A stretch of 64,000 nt of DNA from Mortierella hygrophila (GCA_015680625.1 JAAAXW010000010.1:310001-374000); one strand, 5' to 3'. Counted from the stretch's first letter, positions 1-12,316 are shown. Numbers and translations: made by a program. The notes: a model not told the origin generated them from the letters alone.

Positions 1-1
1 A

Positions 2-601
2 GATTTCTTGCTCGGCGAGGACCCAAATACCGCAACCAACGACGACGAGGAAGAAGCTGAGGAGGAGAAAGTGTTTCGGAAGGAGAGATTGACTTGTCTT
101 CAGGATGGACCCTTCACCGACTCGGACCCCTCCCTCGCCGACAACACCTACTTCCAGGACCCCACAAATGCACCAGATATCGTACACAGTTTACTCGAGC
201 CCTTGGAACCCTACATTAACCAACGCTACGCACCCTATACTCCCACCACCTCATCCGACGCCGACACAGACCCACACGCCCACCAACCCTGGATCCACCT
301 CTCCCTCTTCCACCCAGAGCACTTCCCGGGGCTCCTACAAGTCATGTATACCATGGACCTGGACACCTGGGAAGAGACGTGTTTCCGTCCAGAGACGATA
401 GTAGGGATTATTGAGACGGTGAGGACATTGGAGTGTTTTTCGGAGTTGATGGTGAGGTGTTTGCAATATTTCCGGAGGGTGGAGGATATTCGGGGAGTTG
501 AGGAGTTTGAAGAAGAGCGTGAGGGAGGGCTGGGGGAGGTGAGGAGGTTGGTGAGGGCTGCTGTTGAGGGTGGTATGTTGCCACGCGATCTTGACCTTTG
601 A
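2..601 (+). CDS. BTB/POZ-like protein, 3' end only
   Basis: The reading frame is open from base 2 to the TGA at 599-601, so the gene enters from the left edge and only its last 199 codons are visible. An acidic stretch (poly-E, about residues 14-22 of the visible part) is followed by a Y/P-rich segment, then by a C-terminal half with LLQVMYTMDLDTWEE, ETIVGIIETVRTLECF and MVRCLQYF. That order (a short strand with YT, a helix starting in a D/E-rich loop, then a helix ending CLxYF) resembles the end of a BTB/POZ domain as found in fungal BTB proteins, which usually mediate dimerisation or Cullin-3 binding. The assignment is pattern-based and tentative. No splice site is needed in the visible part. 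The next gene, PRP17, converges on it with about 250 bp between the stop codons. Confidence 0.45.
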   Translation, partial: DFLLGEDPNTATNDDEEEAEEEKVFRKERLTCLQDGPFTDSDPSLADNTYFQDPTNAPDIVHSLLEPLEPYINQRYAPYTPTTSSDADTDPHAHQPWIHLSLFHPEHFPGLLQVMYTMDLDTWEETCFRPETIVGIIETVRTLECFSELMVRCLQYFRRVEDIRGVEEFEEEREGGLGEVRRLVRAAVEGGMLPRDLDL

Positions 602-851
602 AATGGGACATGAAAATAAATGAAGCAATGCATAGTCGTTTCTGAACCCCAGGTGGGCAAAGATGAATTGGTGTACAAAGAACGCGTATGGTCGCATTCA
701 TACTTTTTTTATCTCAACACAAAAGAAAAAAAAAAAGGCAAGCAATTATTACTATGCTACCGCTACACATCGTCAACACATCCCTCCCATCCACCCTCCA
801 ACACCACTTTCCTCCGTCCTACCAAAGAAACCTCGAGACATCATTCCGTAA

Positions 852-3054
852 TTACACCCAGAGCTTGATGTTAGAGTCCCAGGAGGCAGTCGCAAGCAAC
901 GAGGTCTCATGAGGATGCCAGGCAGAGTCAATGACAACCTCGTCATGAGCCTTGAACTTCTTGTGGACCTTGCACGACTTGTAATCCCAAATCCACATGT
1001 TGCCCTCAGAGTCTCCCGAGGAGAGGTACCGTCCATCGGGCGAGAAGGATGGCTGACAGGCGTATCCGGCCACCATGTGTCCCGCAAACAGCTTCTTGCG
1101 GTTCTGGCTGACTCGGTCCTTGGCGTTGTAGATGTAGATCTTGTTATCCATCGACTGACATGCCAGCCATTTTTCTATTTAGTGCAAAACGGAAAATTAT
1201 CTGTTAGTAATCATCTCTCTTCATGATGCAAGTAATAATAACAGAACAGTAAACCATGATACAAAGAGAGAACGTACGGTTGGGGCTGATGGCGACGGAG
1301 GGCATGGAGTGCATGTCGGGCTCAGCAATGTACTTGATGATGACAGGGATATCAAACTCCCAGACACGGAGCGACTTGTCATCAGAAGTAGTGACAAACC
1401 TCCGGTTATCATCCACAAACGTAATCGTGTTGACAGCTCCCAAATGCTGATCGTACTCCTGGGTTACATCCCCAGACCTTGTATCGAACTGGTACACCTT
1501 GTGGTCCGAACAACCTGCCAGAAACACGTTCTGCTTGTCTTCGTCCGGGTTGAACTTGACTACAAAGGGGATGGTCTTTTTGGAGAACGTTGCTTTGCAC
1601 TGTCCTGTTTCTGTGTCCCAGAGCTTGATGTTACGGTCGTAGGATGCACTTAGGAACTCTGTGCCATTGTTGTTGAAGTTCACATCCCGAACTGCCTTTG
1701 AGTGACCCAGGTATGTACGCAGCACCTTACGATCGTGATACACATCCCAAATCTATTATTTCGTATGATCGTGAGTGAACGCACGTTAATTCACATTCCA
1801 ACTTTCGCGGGCATTGACAAGCAACGACTTCTGAACAATGGAACAAGATGTTACCTTGATTTTGGAGTCCATGCTTCCGGACAAGAGCAAATGCGCAGAT
1901 TTGGGAAAGTAGCGGATGGCAGAAACGCCCTTGCTGTGTCCAGTATAAGTGTGCAACAGCTTCTTTGGTACAAAGCAAGTCTGCGTTCCAGGCTCGCCGT
2001 TCAAGTTGACATCCAGATCCAGAGGGACATGCATGTAGGTCCGTCCCATATAATCGTGCTCCTCCTTGCCATGGAAAACAGTCGTCTCTGATCCGTTGGC
2101 AACAGCCTTGGCGGGGGTTGCCTTGTTCCTTGCCAGTTTCTCCTCAGCTGCTGCCTCACGTTGCTTGTCGTGCACATCCCGCTCTTCCTCTGTGGGTCCG
2201 CTCATTTCACCAATGCCATCTCCCTCGAAGGTTGCCCATGGTCCTCTATAAGCGTTGTCGCCCTCTAGTACCGAGGGATCTCCTCGTGTCTGTCTCTTTT
2301 TCTGGTTCTGGTTGTTGCGAAGATGCTTCGGCACCTTGTCCCATATCGTCGCACCTATTGTTATACAAAGAAATTACGATCAGGCTGTTAAATGGTTGAT
2401 CCATGAATGTATCGAACCATGTAGCCTCGGTGAAATAGAGAAAACCGAACCAACGGGACCAAGAGGTACGTACCATCCATCTCTTTGGCTCTATCGATAT
2501 CTCCAACAAATCCTGAACCCTTCTTTCCCGATCCACTCTGTCCGTTATCAGCAACGCTCAAGACACTGGGGTCCTTTGCGAATCCAAACGCAGCATAAGA
2601 CTGCTGCTGTGTCCTGAAGTCGTTTTCCGAAAACATGTTTTCCTCGACATGGCCTGTCCAGACGTTCCTGCGAACCTCCTGGGTCTTGGACGCAAAGGGG
2701 TTGACAGGTCCTTGGACTGGTTGGAGCATCGAGTCGTAGTCGAGGTTGACGGAGAGTGTTGTGTCTGTGGGGTTGGTATAGATGTGGCGCGCGTACGTTG
2801 GGTCCTGTTCGTTGTAGAATGATGAAGTTGTATGTGTTAGCTACCGCGTTATTTGGCGACAGGAATAAAATCACACGCAAGCAGCTGTTGAGCGAGTGAA
2901 AAAGAGAAAGAGGATAGGATACCTCGAGGCTGACATCAGGCGCGCCATTGACTTGGAGGGAGGTGGATGTGATCTTTGCGACCTTTGCGGGTTTGCTAGA
3001 GGACGAGTCCTCGCTGTCTGATGAGCTTCCGTATCCCTGTGCAATCAAGTCCAT
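852..3054 (-). CDS. CDC40: Pre-mRNA-processing factor 17 (PRP17/CDC40), WD40 splicing factor
   Basis: Five exons: 3054-2923, 2804-2474, 2354-1855, 1752-1278 and 1174-852, giving 586 aa, close to the usual ~580. All junctions are GT-AG and keep frame. The N-terminal part is acidic/serine-rich with the family-typical DPTYARHIYTNPTD and NPF...RNVWTGHVEE segments. From about residue 285 to the end there are seven WD40 blades (LHTYTGHSKGVSAIRYFP, LSASYDRNIKLWD, LATASWDSNIKLWV at the terminus). In the family this is a nuclear step-II spliceosome protein needed at the second transesterification; in yeast it also links splicing to cell-cycle progress. The start ATG (3054) is followed by the conserved acidic SSDSEDSSSS stretch. 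It is divergent from the isomerase gene across 377 bp. Confidence 0.95.
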
Positions 3055-3431
3055 CCTGAGAGTAACGATAGGTGGTGAAGAATGAGAGAGGAAATGACAA
3101 GGTGTGGAGTGAGAACAACGCCTCCCTTCACTCCATGCAACTTGACAGAAAAGCGAGATCTCTTTTTTAACTCAAAGCCACTCTATGGTCACGTGCTAAG
3201 GTGATCGAGTGTTCACTTCGATCTGCGGCAAATTGGAGACGCGGTGGGCCGACATAGAGCAGAATGTAGCGAGAGGAGCTACCGTTGGTTGGTTAAGACA
3301 GGGCACCTCCTTTTTACTTTCACTTCTACTTTACTTGGAAACATACCATCCTTCTTCTTCTTCTTCTAACTCATTCGCCTTCCTTCTCCCTATTCTACCT
3401 CCTCTCTCCCATTCACACAACAAACACAGCA
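3055..3431. promoter_or_regulatory. Divergent intergenic region PRP17 / enoyl-CoA isomerase
   Basis: A 377-bp space between two divergent start codons must hold both promoters. On the isomerase side there is a strong CT-rich leader (TTCTTCTTCTTC about 3351-3366, then further C/T-rich sequence up to the ATG), a common feature upstream of fungal start codons. No clear TATA box is visible on either strand. No open frame of note. Confidence 0.5.
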
Positions 3432-5558
3432 ATGTCTATGCCAACAGATCTCGACACCTTCGACATCAAGCTTCTTGAGCACGGCGTCTGCGTGATTGCA
3501 TTCAACCGGCCCAAGAGGTACAACGCCCTCAACCCCCAAGTTTACGACCAGTGGGGCCGCGCCCTCGAGTGGGCTGCCAAATCCGACGAAGTTCGTGTTG
3601 TTGTTCTCACAGGCCATGGCAAATATTATACTTCGGGACAAGAGTTGACTATCCCTGACTCGAGCGAGCTTGAGGAGGGTGTTGAAGCAGCCTTCAAGAG
3701 GCGATCCGGATACACCGAGTAAGTCCAAGTCCGCCCCGTTTGCATTCTGGGGGTAAAGAGGAATTTCAATTGAAAGTGACTTGTTCATTTCTTTCTTCCA
3801 TGTGAAGGAGGAGAAGAGGAAGCAATTGGGAGTCAAATCTACAAATGGTGCCCCAACTTTTTGCAACCGTTGTCATTCTTCTTACTTCTATAGCAAGGAC
3901 TGCACCCCTGTTGATGTTTATGCTAATCTTGCCTCTCCATTGTTCGATTGGGACGATAGGAAAGTTGTCCGTGAGTTGATCAACTTCCCCAAGCTTATCA
4001 TTGCTGCCATTCAAGGTACGAATGTTATAATTCTTTGGAGTCAGCCATGCGGATACACCTGAGAACCGGCATGCGGACTTGAACACACAACACAATTGAC
4101 ATATCCGGAGTAAATGGACTTTCGGGGCGAACGAGGGAGAAGTAGTTGGTGATAGCCACTTCACTTCCCTTGGTCGCAGAGGGAAGGGAAGAAAGGGGTC
4201 CTTCTCTGTGCCGAGCCAATTGATGGCTCTTATGTGTGTACATGCCATGAAGAGGTGTGGGGAGCAACTTCCTTCTATATCTTTGAACACAAACACAGAA
4301 AAGTAGAACCAGGGTCAACAATGGCAACAGCCAACAGAAGCGCCCAGCCGACAGCCAACGAACCTGATCGAAAAAATAATACATTTCCGGATCACAGATC
4401 ACATGGCGCGAAAGTATCCTTCTCCCACAAATCTTTGAAGATGAGGAAAATTCAGCTCACCAACCGATCGGCAGGGGATATCAACATACACACACTACAG
4501 ACAACTTTCTTCACACGCATCCATACTACAACAACAAACACACAAACACCAACAACAACAACAACTCAAACACACACATTGGCCATCCGTACCGACAATT
4601 GATCTACCGTTGCTTCGATCCCTTTGTCAGTTACAGTTCAGAGAACTAACTTGTTACCTTACTTTGTCTACTCGCTAGGCCCTGTCATCGGCTTCGGAGT
4701 CACTTCCTCCGCTATCTGCGATGTCATCTACACCGTCCCTGACGCTACCTTCAACACTCCCTTCATGCAGCTCGGTGCGTCTCAATTGACCTGTCTACAG
4801 CTCATTACAATTGTCGATCAGAAGGAAATACTCAATTTACTCACACTCGTTCTCATGATTGGACATTGAACATAGGTTTCTGCGCTGAGGCTTGCTCCTC
4901 AATCCTCTTCCCTCGGTAAGTCCTTGCACCCCTTTTTCCGACTTTAACGATCACGTCAGCCAGGATGCATCAAATAACACCAGCCGTGGATCTTGATCAT
5001 CATTCATACTTTAGCATCATGGGATACTCTCGTGCCAACGAGATGTTGGTAAGTGATATGTCAACGGACACACTCTCAGTCATAGAACATGGCAGCGCGG
5101 CTCAAGTTGATGCAATTGAGCTTGAAAACTAACATCTCGTACTCCATTTTTGTACAATGCAGCTGATGGGCCGCAAGTTCACGGCAGAGGAGATGAAAGA
5201 GGCTGGCGTGGTTTCAAGAATCTTCCCTAAGGAGACGTTCATGGAGGAGGTCCTCAAGGCTGCCACTGTTGCTGCCAAATACCCACCCCAGGCCATGAAG
5301 GATACCAAGCGCTTGATCCGTGAGCACGAGTTGAAGTTCTTGGAGGATGTCAACACCAAGGAGATGATTCTCTTGGGTGAGAGAATGGCCTCTGAAGAGT
5401 CTGCAAACGCCATCGTCGAGTTCATGAGTAAGTTCCTCACTTTTGTTGTTGTCATTCAAAGAGAGCCGATGTCAATTGAATACTGTAGGTTAAACTAACA
5501 CCACCGTTACTGTTTGTGATGGATAGTGGCCAAGCACGATCGCAAGGCCAAGCTGTAA
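3432..5558 (+). CDS. Peroxisomal enoyl-CoA delta isomerase (crotonase family)
   Basis: Seven exons: 3432-3718, 3894-4015, 4679-4774, 4876-4915, 5015-5048, 5163-5427 and 5527-5558 (291 aa). This is a crotonase fold of the ECI2/PECI type. The oxyanion-hole region reads TGHGKYYTSGQEL and the catalytic segment reads AEACSSILFPR, where Glu173 lines up with the catalytic Glu of peroxisomal delta3,delta2-enoyl-CoA isomerases (PEGCSS in animals). The family shifts 3-enoyl-CoA double bonds to the 2-trans position so that unsaturated fatty acids can enter beta-oxidation. The protein ends in RKAKL, and AKL is an accepted PTS1 tripeptide, so a peroxisomal location is likely. Unlike animal ECI2 it has no N-terminal acyl-CoA-binding domain. 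Intron 2 is unusually long (663 nt). An enoyl-CoA hydratase role cannot be excluded from sequence alone. Confidence 0.9.
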
Positions 5559-7064
5559 AAAAAGATATGCATGTATTAACAGGGTGCCGTCGAACACATG
5601 GAAATAAAAAAGAAAGGACCACATTTTTTGATCTTCGAGTTCTTCGGACTCCGAAAAACGAAGTGAGGCGCCGCATCACGTGAAATGAGGTATAAAAATG
5701 AGATTCGCGCGCCAGCTTGCATTCTTCATCCTTCTCTTCCACCACCCACCATCATGCTGTCCATCCATCCTTCCTACCGCTGATCAGGTCGATCCATCCA
5801 TCCTCATCCGATGTTTGCGTCCCATCCATCCGTCTCAAAGAACAATCGGTATCCGATAACTACATCTATCGATGGCCACTCCTTTCGCGTTTACGCATTG
5901 GTCGTTCGATCAATGATCCCATCCGTCTGTCTCTGATCTGCCACTCCAAGATACGCGATCTACAACACACAAGGTATGCACCCAAGACCCATTTTCTACT
6001 CGCTTTACCTCCCCCCTCCATTGTTCCTCCTTCGCTTTTGCAGCATCAATAAGATGACATCAATATGCTACTTTAACCCAGCTCGTTTAAGGACAAAATA
6101 CGTTCCTCATGAGATGAAGTTAAATCTGATAAATGCTCAAAGCACCTTTCCCTTCAGTTCGATCTGATCCCCCCTTACCTTCAAGAGGAAAAGAAGCATA
6201 GAAAACTAACATTTCCGTTTATTTTTTTGTGCGTTCAGATCACTAGTGCGAGTATCCTTCGACATCCTGGCCAAGATGTCAATTAGACAAGTGGCTATTG
6301 TACGATGACGACAAGTGGATCAACTCATGGCAATGCAAGCTTGCTGAGGACCTCCTCGTGCATCGACGAATGTGGCTGGTTATGATTATTGTTGTGGTTT
6401 GGAAAAAGGTAAGTTCCTTGTTCCGCGTGGGTATGCATAATGTTTCCTCGAGAAGTAGTGTAAATGACAAGGTTCTCAAATAAAAACAACTTCAGAAAAA
6501 CTTTTCTCTGCGTGGAATGATGATTGAACGTGAATGAGTGTTTGTTCCAAGAACGATGAAAAAAGGAGGAAGAAGTAAACAACTGGCTCGTTCGAAGAAA
6601 GAAAGGAGGATCATTTGGCGAATAGGCCTTTCTGAAGAAAGAGGATTCGGAGGGTGGGACAAGAAAAGAAGATACGACGTTGATGAACAAATGGAGTTGC
6701 ATTGGCTTTGCTGTCTTTTCCCTGTCTGTTAGCCTTGAAGGGACGCTAACGAGAGAATGAGACCAATAAAGAGGAATAGAGGAAGGTGGTCATCTAAAAT
6801 CCGGCCTCTATTCTTTGCCCTTGGCCCTTTTGCTTACTTGATTTTCTCGACTCCTTTGCCAACAGAACAGCAGTCAAATCTAGCCCCCCTTTCGATTTTC
6901 TTTTCTTTCTTTTTCCTTCATTCTGTCACTGCCCTTTCCTTCTGTCACTGCCTTTCCCTTCTCACCCTTCTTTTTCTCCCCTTCACATAATCCGCTAGTT
7001 GATCCTTCTTGCCTTCTTCCCTTCCTTCCCTCTTGCACACGGACACACAATCACCATCACTACC
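5559..7064. other. 1.5-kb intergenic region with orphan promoter-like signals
   Basis: No confident protein gene. A CACGTG E-box (5678-5683) and a TATAAAA box (5692-5698) sit together, followed by CCATCC-rich sequence. Several splice-like signals follow (GTATGC after CACAAG near 5972; TTTTGCAG near 6044; GTGCGTTCAG near 6239; AAAAAGGTAAGT near 6409). A short open segment 6290-6409 ends in a hydrophobic run just before that donor. This could be an unrecognised short gene or non-coding transcript. The last 150 bp are CT-rich and serve as the leader of the PP2C gene. Confidence 0.35.
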
Positions 7065-9388
7065 ATGCTTGGAAGGAACGCTGCCCGCCCCTTCGGCATG
7101 TCCCCCTCGCGCATTGTCGCAGTCTACAGCACCGCTGCCTCCCATCGGATAGCGCACTGGATCGCACGCCCCTTTGCTAGTGTTCATATGCACCGCTACA
7201 TCACTGCCGCTCCTCAACTCCTCCTCACAAACACAACCACAACCTCCTCCTCGCCCAATTCTGTCCTCCCCGCTGTTGCTGTCGCACCCGGAACCACTTC
7301 TGTCGCTGGAATCCATACCTCTTCAGTCTCATTACAGCAACACCAGCTCCATAATCAGGTGCTGCTGCAGGACCAGCAAGCTCCCTTGTCTGACAAACAA
7401 GCTTTGACAGATGCTACTACTGGTGCTAGCATCTCTTCTATTGCCACTGGTGCTTCAGCAACTTCGACTGCAACCGCCAGTTCGCCTTCGACAGTGCAGA
7501 CGCCAGGATCACAAATTGCATTCAACTATCTATTGGCGGCCTCGTGGCATCCGAAATCCCGACACAGGAAAGCGTCTTCCGCCCTATCGGCTTCATCATC
7601 CAGTGCCTCGAGCTCCGAAGATGACGAATCTGGGGCACAGTGGTGGAAACAGAAAATGAGAGCAGGAAAGGTTGATGCTGGAGAGGATGCCTTCTTCCAT
7701 GTCTCTACCCCAAGCCGAGTTGCTCTGGGTGTTGCCGACGGTGTCGGAGGATGGTCAGAGGTGAGTTTTTGTCAGGTTTTTTTTTTTTTTTTGCTCACTT
7801 CCTTGTTTGACTGTATGCTTTGTGTGTGTGTGTTTGTTATTTTCACGGAATATTGGAATGTCATCCTTTATTTTCTATCTCCACTTGTAAATTTTTTTGT
7901 GGCAAAAGGAGAGAGAAAAAGAGAAGAGAGAAGGAGGTCTTGACAAACATCTAGAAGCATGGACGAGACTAAAGGGATCGATTGAGGATAGAGGCGCTTA
8001 ATGGGATGCCTATTTTGTTATCTGATTTGCTCTTTTGAATGGAAAAGCGACAGAGAAAAACACCCGCTTGTCAAACATCCAGGAGTCGAGGCGAGAAAGA
8101 GATTGCTAGAACTATATGATGGTTGTTCGTGCCTTTGTATTTCTTGTCGACATGTTCAACTATGACTTCACCAATACACGCCTGCATTTGAGGATGCGCA
8201 TGTCTGAAGGCTAAATGGTTACACCTTCCAACCCACCCGGGTCGTTATTCTCTCACCTTGCGCAAAACGGCAAATTTGTTTTCGCCATCTACTCTATTAT
8301 CCACGTTATTAACCGTCTGGTCTTCCTCTTTGGTATTGATAGGTTGGAGTGGATCCAGCTCTGTTCTCTTGGGCACTCATGGACAATGCGGAGGCTGTGG
8401 CTCGTTTGACAGATGTGGATCAGTCAGGAGTAGATGCAAAGAATAGCCAGGCAGATCACGGCGCCAGCCAAATTCCTCTGGATGCTCAGACAATCCTCGA
8501 TGGCGCCTACAGTGAGCTGGTTCAGAGCGGCAAGGTTGAAGCAGGTACAAAAATAACTGTTCACTGCGCTCAGATGACCTTTGGCGTGGGAAGAAAAAAT
8601 AGCGCATCGAATAGTTGCCACAAACATACACACCCATGTACACATGAGCTCGTGCACACTATTGGACTTTGGACACTGACAAGCCCTCCTCTGTCGCTTT
8701 TTCCATTATAGGATCAAGCACTGCATGTATTCTCTCGCTCTGCAAGGTCACAGGAACTCTTCGTGCATCCAACTTGGGTGACAGTGCCTACCTGCTCATC
8801 CGTGACAACAAGTGCATCTACGAATCACCTTCTCAACAGCACTTTTGGAATTGCCCCTATCAGCTTACAGTCTTGCCACCAGGATACCCAGGTGCGAAGC
8901 AGCACGTCATGGATATGCCCAAGGATGCTGCCCAGACAACGCATCAGTTGCAGGATGGAGATGTGATTGTGTTGGCGACTGATGGATTCTGGGACAATGT
9001 CTTTTCCAGGGAGGCGATCGAGTTGGTCGACAGGGAATTAGGCGATGTGATCCAGCAGACCAAGGGTGGACTGGGACAGGGTGCCTCGGTCGAAGATGTT
9101 GTTGGAAGAGTGCGGGCGCTCTCTCAACGATTGACCAACACTGCCCGCCGTTTCTCGCTTGATCAAAAGCGTAGGACACCCTTCAGTCAGGGCGCCAGAC
9201 ATATCCGTTCCGGAGGGTACGTGTTTTTGTGTTCATGTGCACTTTCGATCGCGTGTCTGTATCAATTGAACCACAAGGATCTGTTTTTCTAACGCACTTT
9301 TATATTGCCTTCTGTTAATAGCAAAGTGGATGATATCACTGTTATTGTCACTCTTGTTCGTGCTCTGACCAACAACGAGCATGCATAG
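7065..9388 (+). CDS. PTC7: PP2C-family protein phosphatase, PTC7 type (mitochondrial)
   Basis: Four exons: 7065-7760, 8343-8544, 8712-9216 and 9322-9388 (489 aa). The start is placed at 7065 because of the good context (ACCATGC) and because the following residues (MLGRNAARPFG, with many R, S and A and few acids) look like a mitochondrial presequence; an in-frame codon upstream at 6999 is TTG. PP2C metal and phosphate motifs are present in order: GEDAFF (about 203), VADGVGGW (about 222, the PTC7 signature), LGDS (Asp323), ATDGFWDN (Asp390) and VDDITV (Asp472 near the end). PTC7 is a Mg/Mn-dependent Ser/Thr phosphatase of mitochondria that activates coenzyme Q biosynthesis in yeast. A low-complexity S/T/A linker (about residues 75-185) precedes the domain. 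Intron 1 is long (582 nt). Confidence 0.92.
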
Positions 9389-9885
9389 TTGATCGTCAAT
9401 GTGGAGTCGATTGCTTGTTACTCTACTCGCTAGACATTCCGACCCTCTACCTATTGTTATTTTTCTTTTTTTTCTGACGTGCCCGCTGTATGCTTATGTT
9501 TTCGTATATCTAAGAACACCTACCCCTCCCCACTCCCGTTTTCTATAGACGCAATCTCTTTTCCTCCTCACTCTGTAAAATAACATTTTCGAAAAGAACG
9601 CCTCATGAGTGGCAGTAGTTGGGCGTGGGCGAAGCAGACTGTGAAGGATGTGGAAATGGGTGTGTAGCCGTTCAAGAGCATAGCTCTCTCTCCTTCTCTC
9701 TTTGAGCTGCTTCATCAAGTGCTTGCAACAACAGAGAGTGTCAACTGTGCGCATGAGTAAGGACACGCGTGACGTGCGTTTTGGATATGCCTGCCTGTGT
9801 CTCTCCGTGTGATACTCTTTGTCGCCTCCTCGTTTCCACCTCCTTTCATCAACAACCTCTCACGCTCCGGACGAAACAAACAACC
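9389..9885. other. Intergenic region, PTC7 3' end and FNTA promoter
   Basis: 497 bp between two same-strand genes. It holds the T-rich 3' region of the phosphatase gene (TTTTTCTTTTTTTT near 9460) and a CT-rich leader just before the ATG at 9886. No gene or distinct element recognised. Confidence 0.4.
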
Positions 9886-11462
9886 ATGGCCGAACAAAAG
9901 GACGACGTACCCTTCTACCAAAAGCCCGAGTGGGCCGACGTTGTGCCCATCCCTCAGGATGACGGACCCAACCCCCTCGTCCCCATCGCCTACACCCAAG
10001 AATGTAAGACCTTACCTTCGTTGAGTCTGCAATGTTGTCAAGGGAAGACCAAGTTACTTGCATGTCGTTGTTACTAACGACTGTGGAATCTCTTTAAAAC
10101 TTTGAATAGATTCGACAACGATGGGATACTTTAGAGCGATGTGCCGAGCACAGGAGAAGAGCGAGCGTGCATTGGATCTCACAAAGATTGTAATCGAGTT
10201 GATTCCTTCCCACTTCACTGTCTGGTATGGCACAACAGCAACACGACAAAACACAGCATGCGCGTTTGTCAGGCATATCAGCGTCAGGTTGAAAACTACC
10301 AAGGAGAATAACTAACACGTTATTATATATATATGATCTCCATTCTTTGCAAAATGGACGAAATAGGTACTACCGCCAGCAACTGTTGAAGGAGCTGAAC
10401 AAGGATTTGAAGACCGAGCTGGAGTGGATCGAATGGATGGTCGAGGAGCACCCAAAGTCCTACCAGATTTGGCACCATCGCCAAGTCATCGTCGGACGCA
10501 TCGCCCAATCCCTTTTCCCCTCCACCACCACCACCTCTTCCAGCACACCCTCAACAGCACAATCAGCCGAAGCAGCATTCGTATTCGACGACCTGTCCGA
10601 GTCACAAAAGACCACCGTCCAGGACCTGGTCAAGTCCGAGCTGGAATTCATCGCGGAGGCGTTGAAGGACGATACCAAGAACTATCATGCCTGGTCGTAC
10701 CGTCAATGGGTGCTGGCTCATTTTGGACAGGGCCCTTGGTGGACTGGAGAGTTAGCCTATACGGAGGAGTTGCTGGAGAAGGATATGAGGAATAACTCTG
10801 CATGGAATCAGAGGTATTTTGTGGTTACTAATGGGTTTGGTGGACTTACTGAGGAGGATGTTCAGCGGGAAGTCCAGTAAGTATTATTTGAGTTTTTGGT
10901 TTTTGGTGGTTGTTGTGTTCCTGCTCAGTTTGTGGTATTTAATTACTTGATGATATTGTCTCTAACAAGCTTTTTTTTCTGTTTTACGTGATATTGTGTT
11001 GTAGGTTTGCAAAGTCCAGGATTGAGAAGACCCCCAGCAACGAAAGCCCATGGGTCTACCTCACTGGGTAAGAATCGCCATCATCGCTTTTTTCTGTCTA
11101 CACGCGGGTCCAATTGTCACTTTCCTGTCTAGCACTTACAGGAATTGGCAAAAATACCTAACACACCCTTTCTTTTCGCGACATGACAAAACAGGATACT
11201 GAGAAAGGGAAACCACTCGGTGACGGAGATCAAGGAGTTTTGCGAGGGCCTGCTGTCAGTCCCCCGGGCCAACTTTTCACCATTCGTCCATGCGACATTG
11301 CTGGATATCTATGAGGTTGAGGCCAAGGAACAGCGGTCGGCGGCCAGTGTTGAGAAAGCCAAGGAGGAGGCCATTATGCTCGCCGAAAAGGTCGATAGCA
11401 TCCGGAGCAAGTACTGGAACTGGAGGAAGACACAGCTCCTGAAGATTGACGTTGCGGCATAA
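9886..11462 (+). CDS. RAM2: Protein farnesyltransferase / geranylgeranyltransferase I alpha subunit
   Basis: Five exons: 9886-10003, 10110-10224, 10367-10876, 11005-11067 and 11195-11462 (357 aa, usual length for the family). It carries the PFTA repeats, each centred on a Trp: SHFTVWYYRQQLL, HPKSYQIWHHRQVIV, TKNYHAWSYRQWVL, NNSAWNQRYFVV and NESPWVYLTGILRK. This is the alpha subunit shared by protein farnesyltransferase and geranylgeranyltransferase I, which pair it with different beta subunits and lipidate CaaX proteins (Ras, Rho, fungal pheromones) in the cytosol. The residues NPLVPIAY near the N-terminus match the family entry motif. A 25-residue S/T-rich insert (FPSTTTTSSSTPST) sits between repeats 2 and 3. 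Confidence 0.95.
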
Positions 11463-11576
11463 ACGTGTTCTTGAACTGAGCGCGCTTGGGCGTTTGCTTG
11501 GGGTTGAAGGAAGAGCGATTCTCTTGTCCGCCAGGAAAACCGGGAGAATGAATATGTTTTTATTTTTCGTTTAAGG

Positions 11577-11582
11577 AATAAA
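11577..11582 (+). terminator. Poly(A) signal AATAAA of the prenyltransferase alpha gene
   Basis: A canonical AATAAA hexamer 115 bp after the stop codon of the upstream gene, in a T/A-rich context; the most likely 3'-end signal. Confidence 0.5.
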
Positions 11583-12228
11583 TACAATATGAAAGACTTG
11601 ACACTTTGTTCGTGACAATGAATGGCTTGACTGGAAAGTAGCTATTACGTACAAGCATAGGGAACGGACGAAGGTCAAAAAAAATGGGAAGCGTTCAGAC
11701 ATGACGAGAAGGAAAGGAGAGGAGTGAGGCATTTTTCGCGTTGCATCGATAGTCTGGATCCCTATCGAATCTCTCGCTCCCTCCTTCAACAGTCGTACTC
11801 CTGCTTTTCTTTCTATACTCAAGAAGTTTTCAGGAGTTAGAGATTGCAACAGAAGCCGCTCTCCTCTCCCTCCTCCCTCTCTTTCCCCCACTCTCTCCCT
11901 CCCTAGCCTCCATCACGCCCCCCTCCTTCACTTCCCGTCTGTAAATGGTCACTATGTGTATCGGTATCCCTCGAAACCGCCAGACACATCCTTAGAACTC
12001 ATCTGGATCGTCACGATTCCTTAGTACCGGATCAAGGCCCCGTTCTTCTTAGGCATTTCGGTTCCTCCGTATTTTCGAAGACGACTTCCTCGGGTACATA
12101 AAGAGACGTTACTCCTATCCTACTTTTTCTTTCCCTCTTGTTTTCATCACCACACAACACATCCGCTCCAACAATCCACATACCCTTCTTCCTTCATTAT
12201 TTCTCCAAGAGCAAGAACCCATCAGAAA
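11583..12228. promoter_or_regulatory. Intergenic region with TATA-like box and leader of the 63-aa peptide gene
   Basis: CT-rich and otherwise featureless to about 12080. A TATA-like TACATAAAG (about 12095-12103) is followed by a C/A/T-rich leader that ends in a splice donor AAAGTAAGTAAG at 12229. These fit a promoter plus a non-coding first exon for the small secreted peptide. Confidence 0.4.
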
Positions 12229-12316
12229 GTAAGTAAGGGTGGTTATTCCCCACCTCCCCCTCCTTCTTCAGGCACCTCAATTGCTCACCATCCTTTCCAA
12301 TATATATCTATAGATA

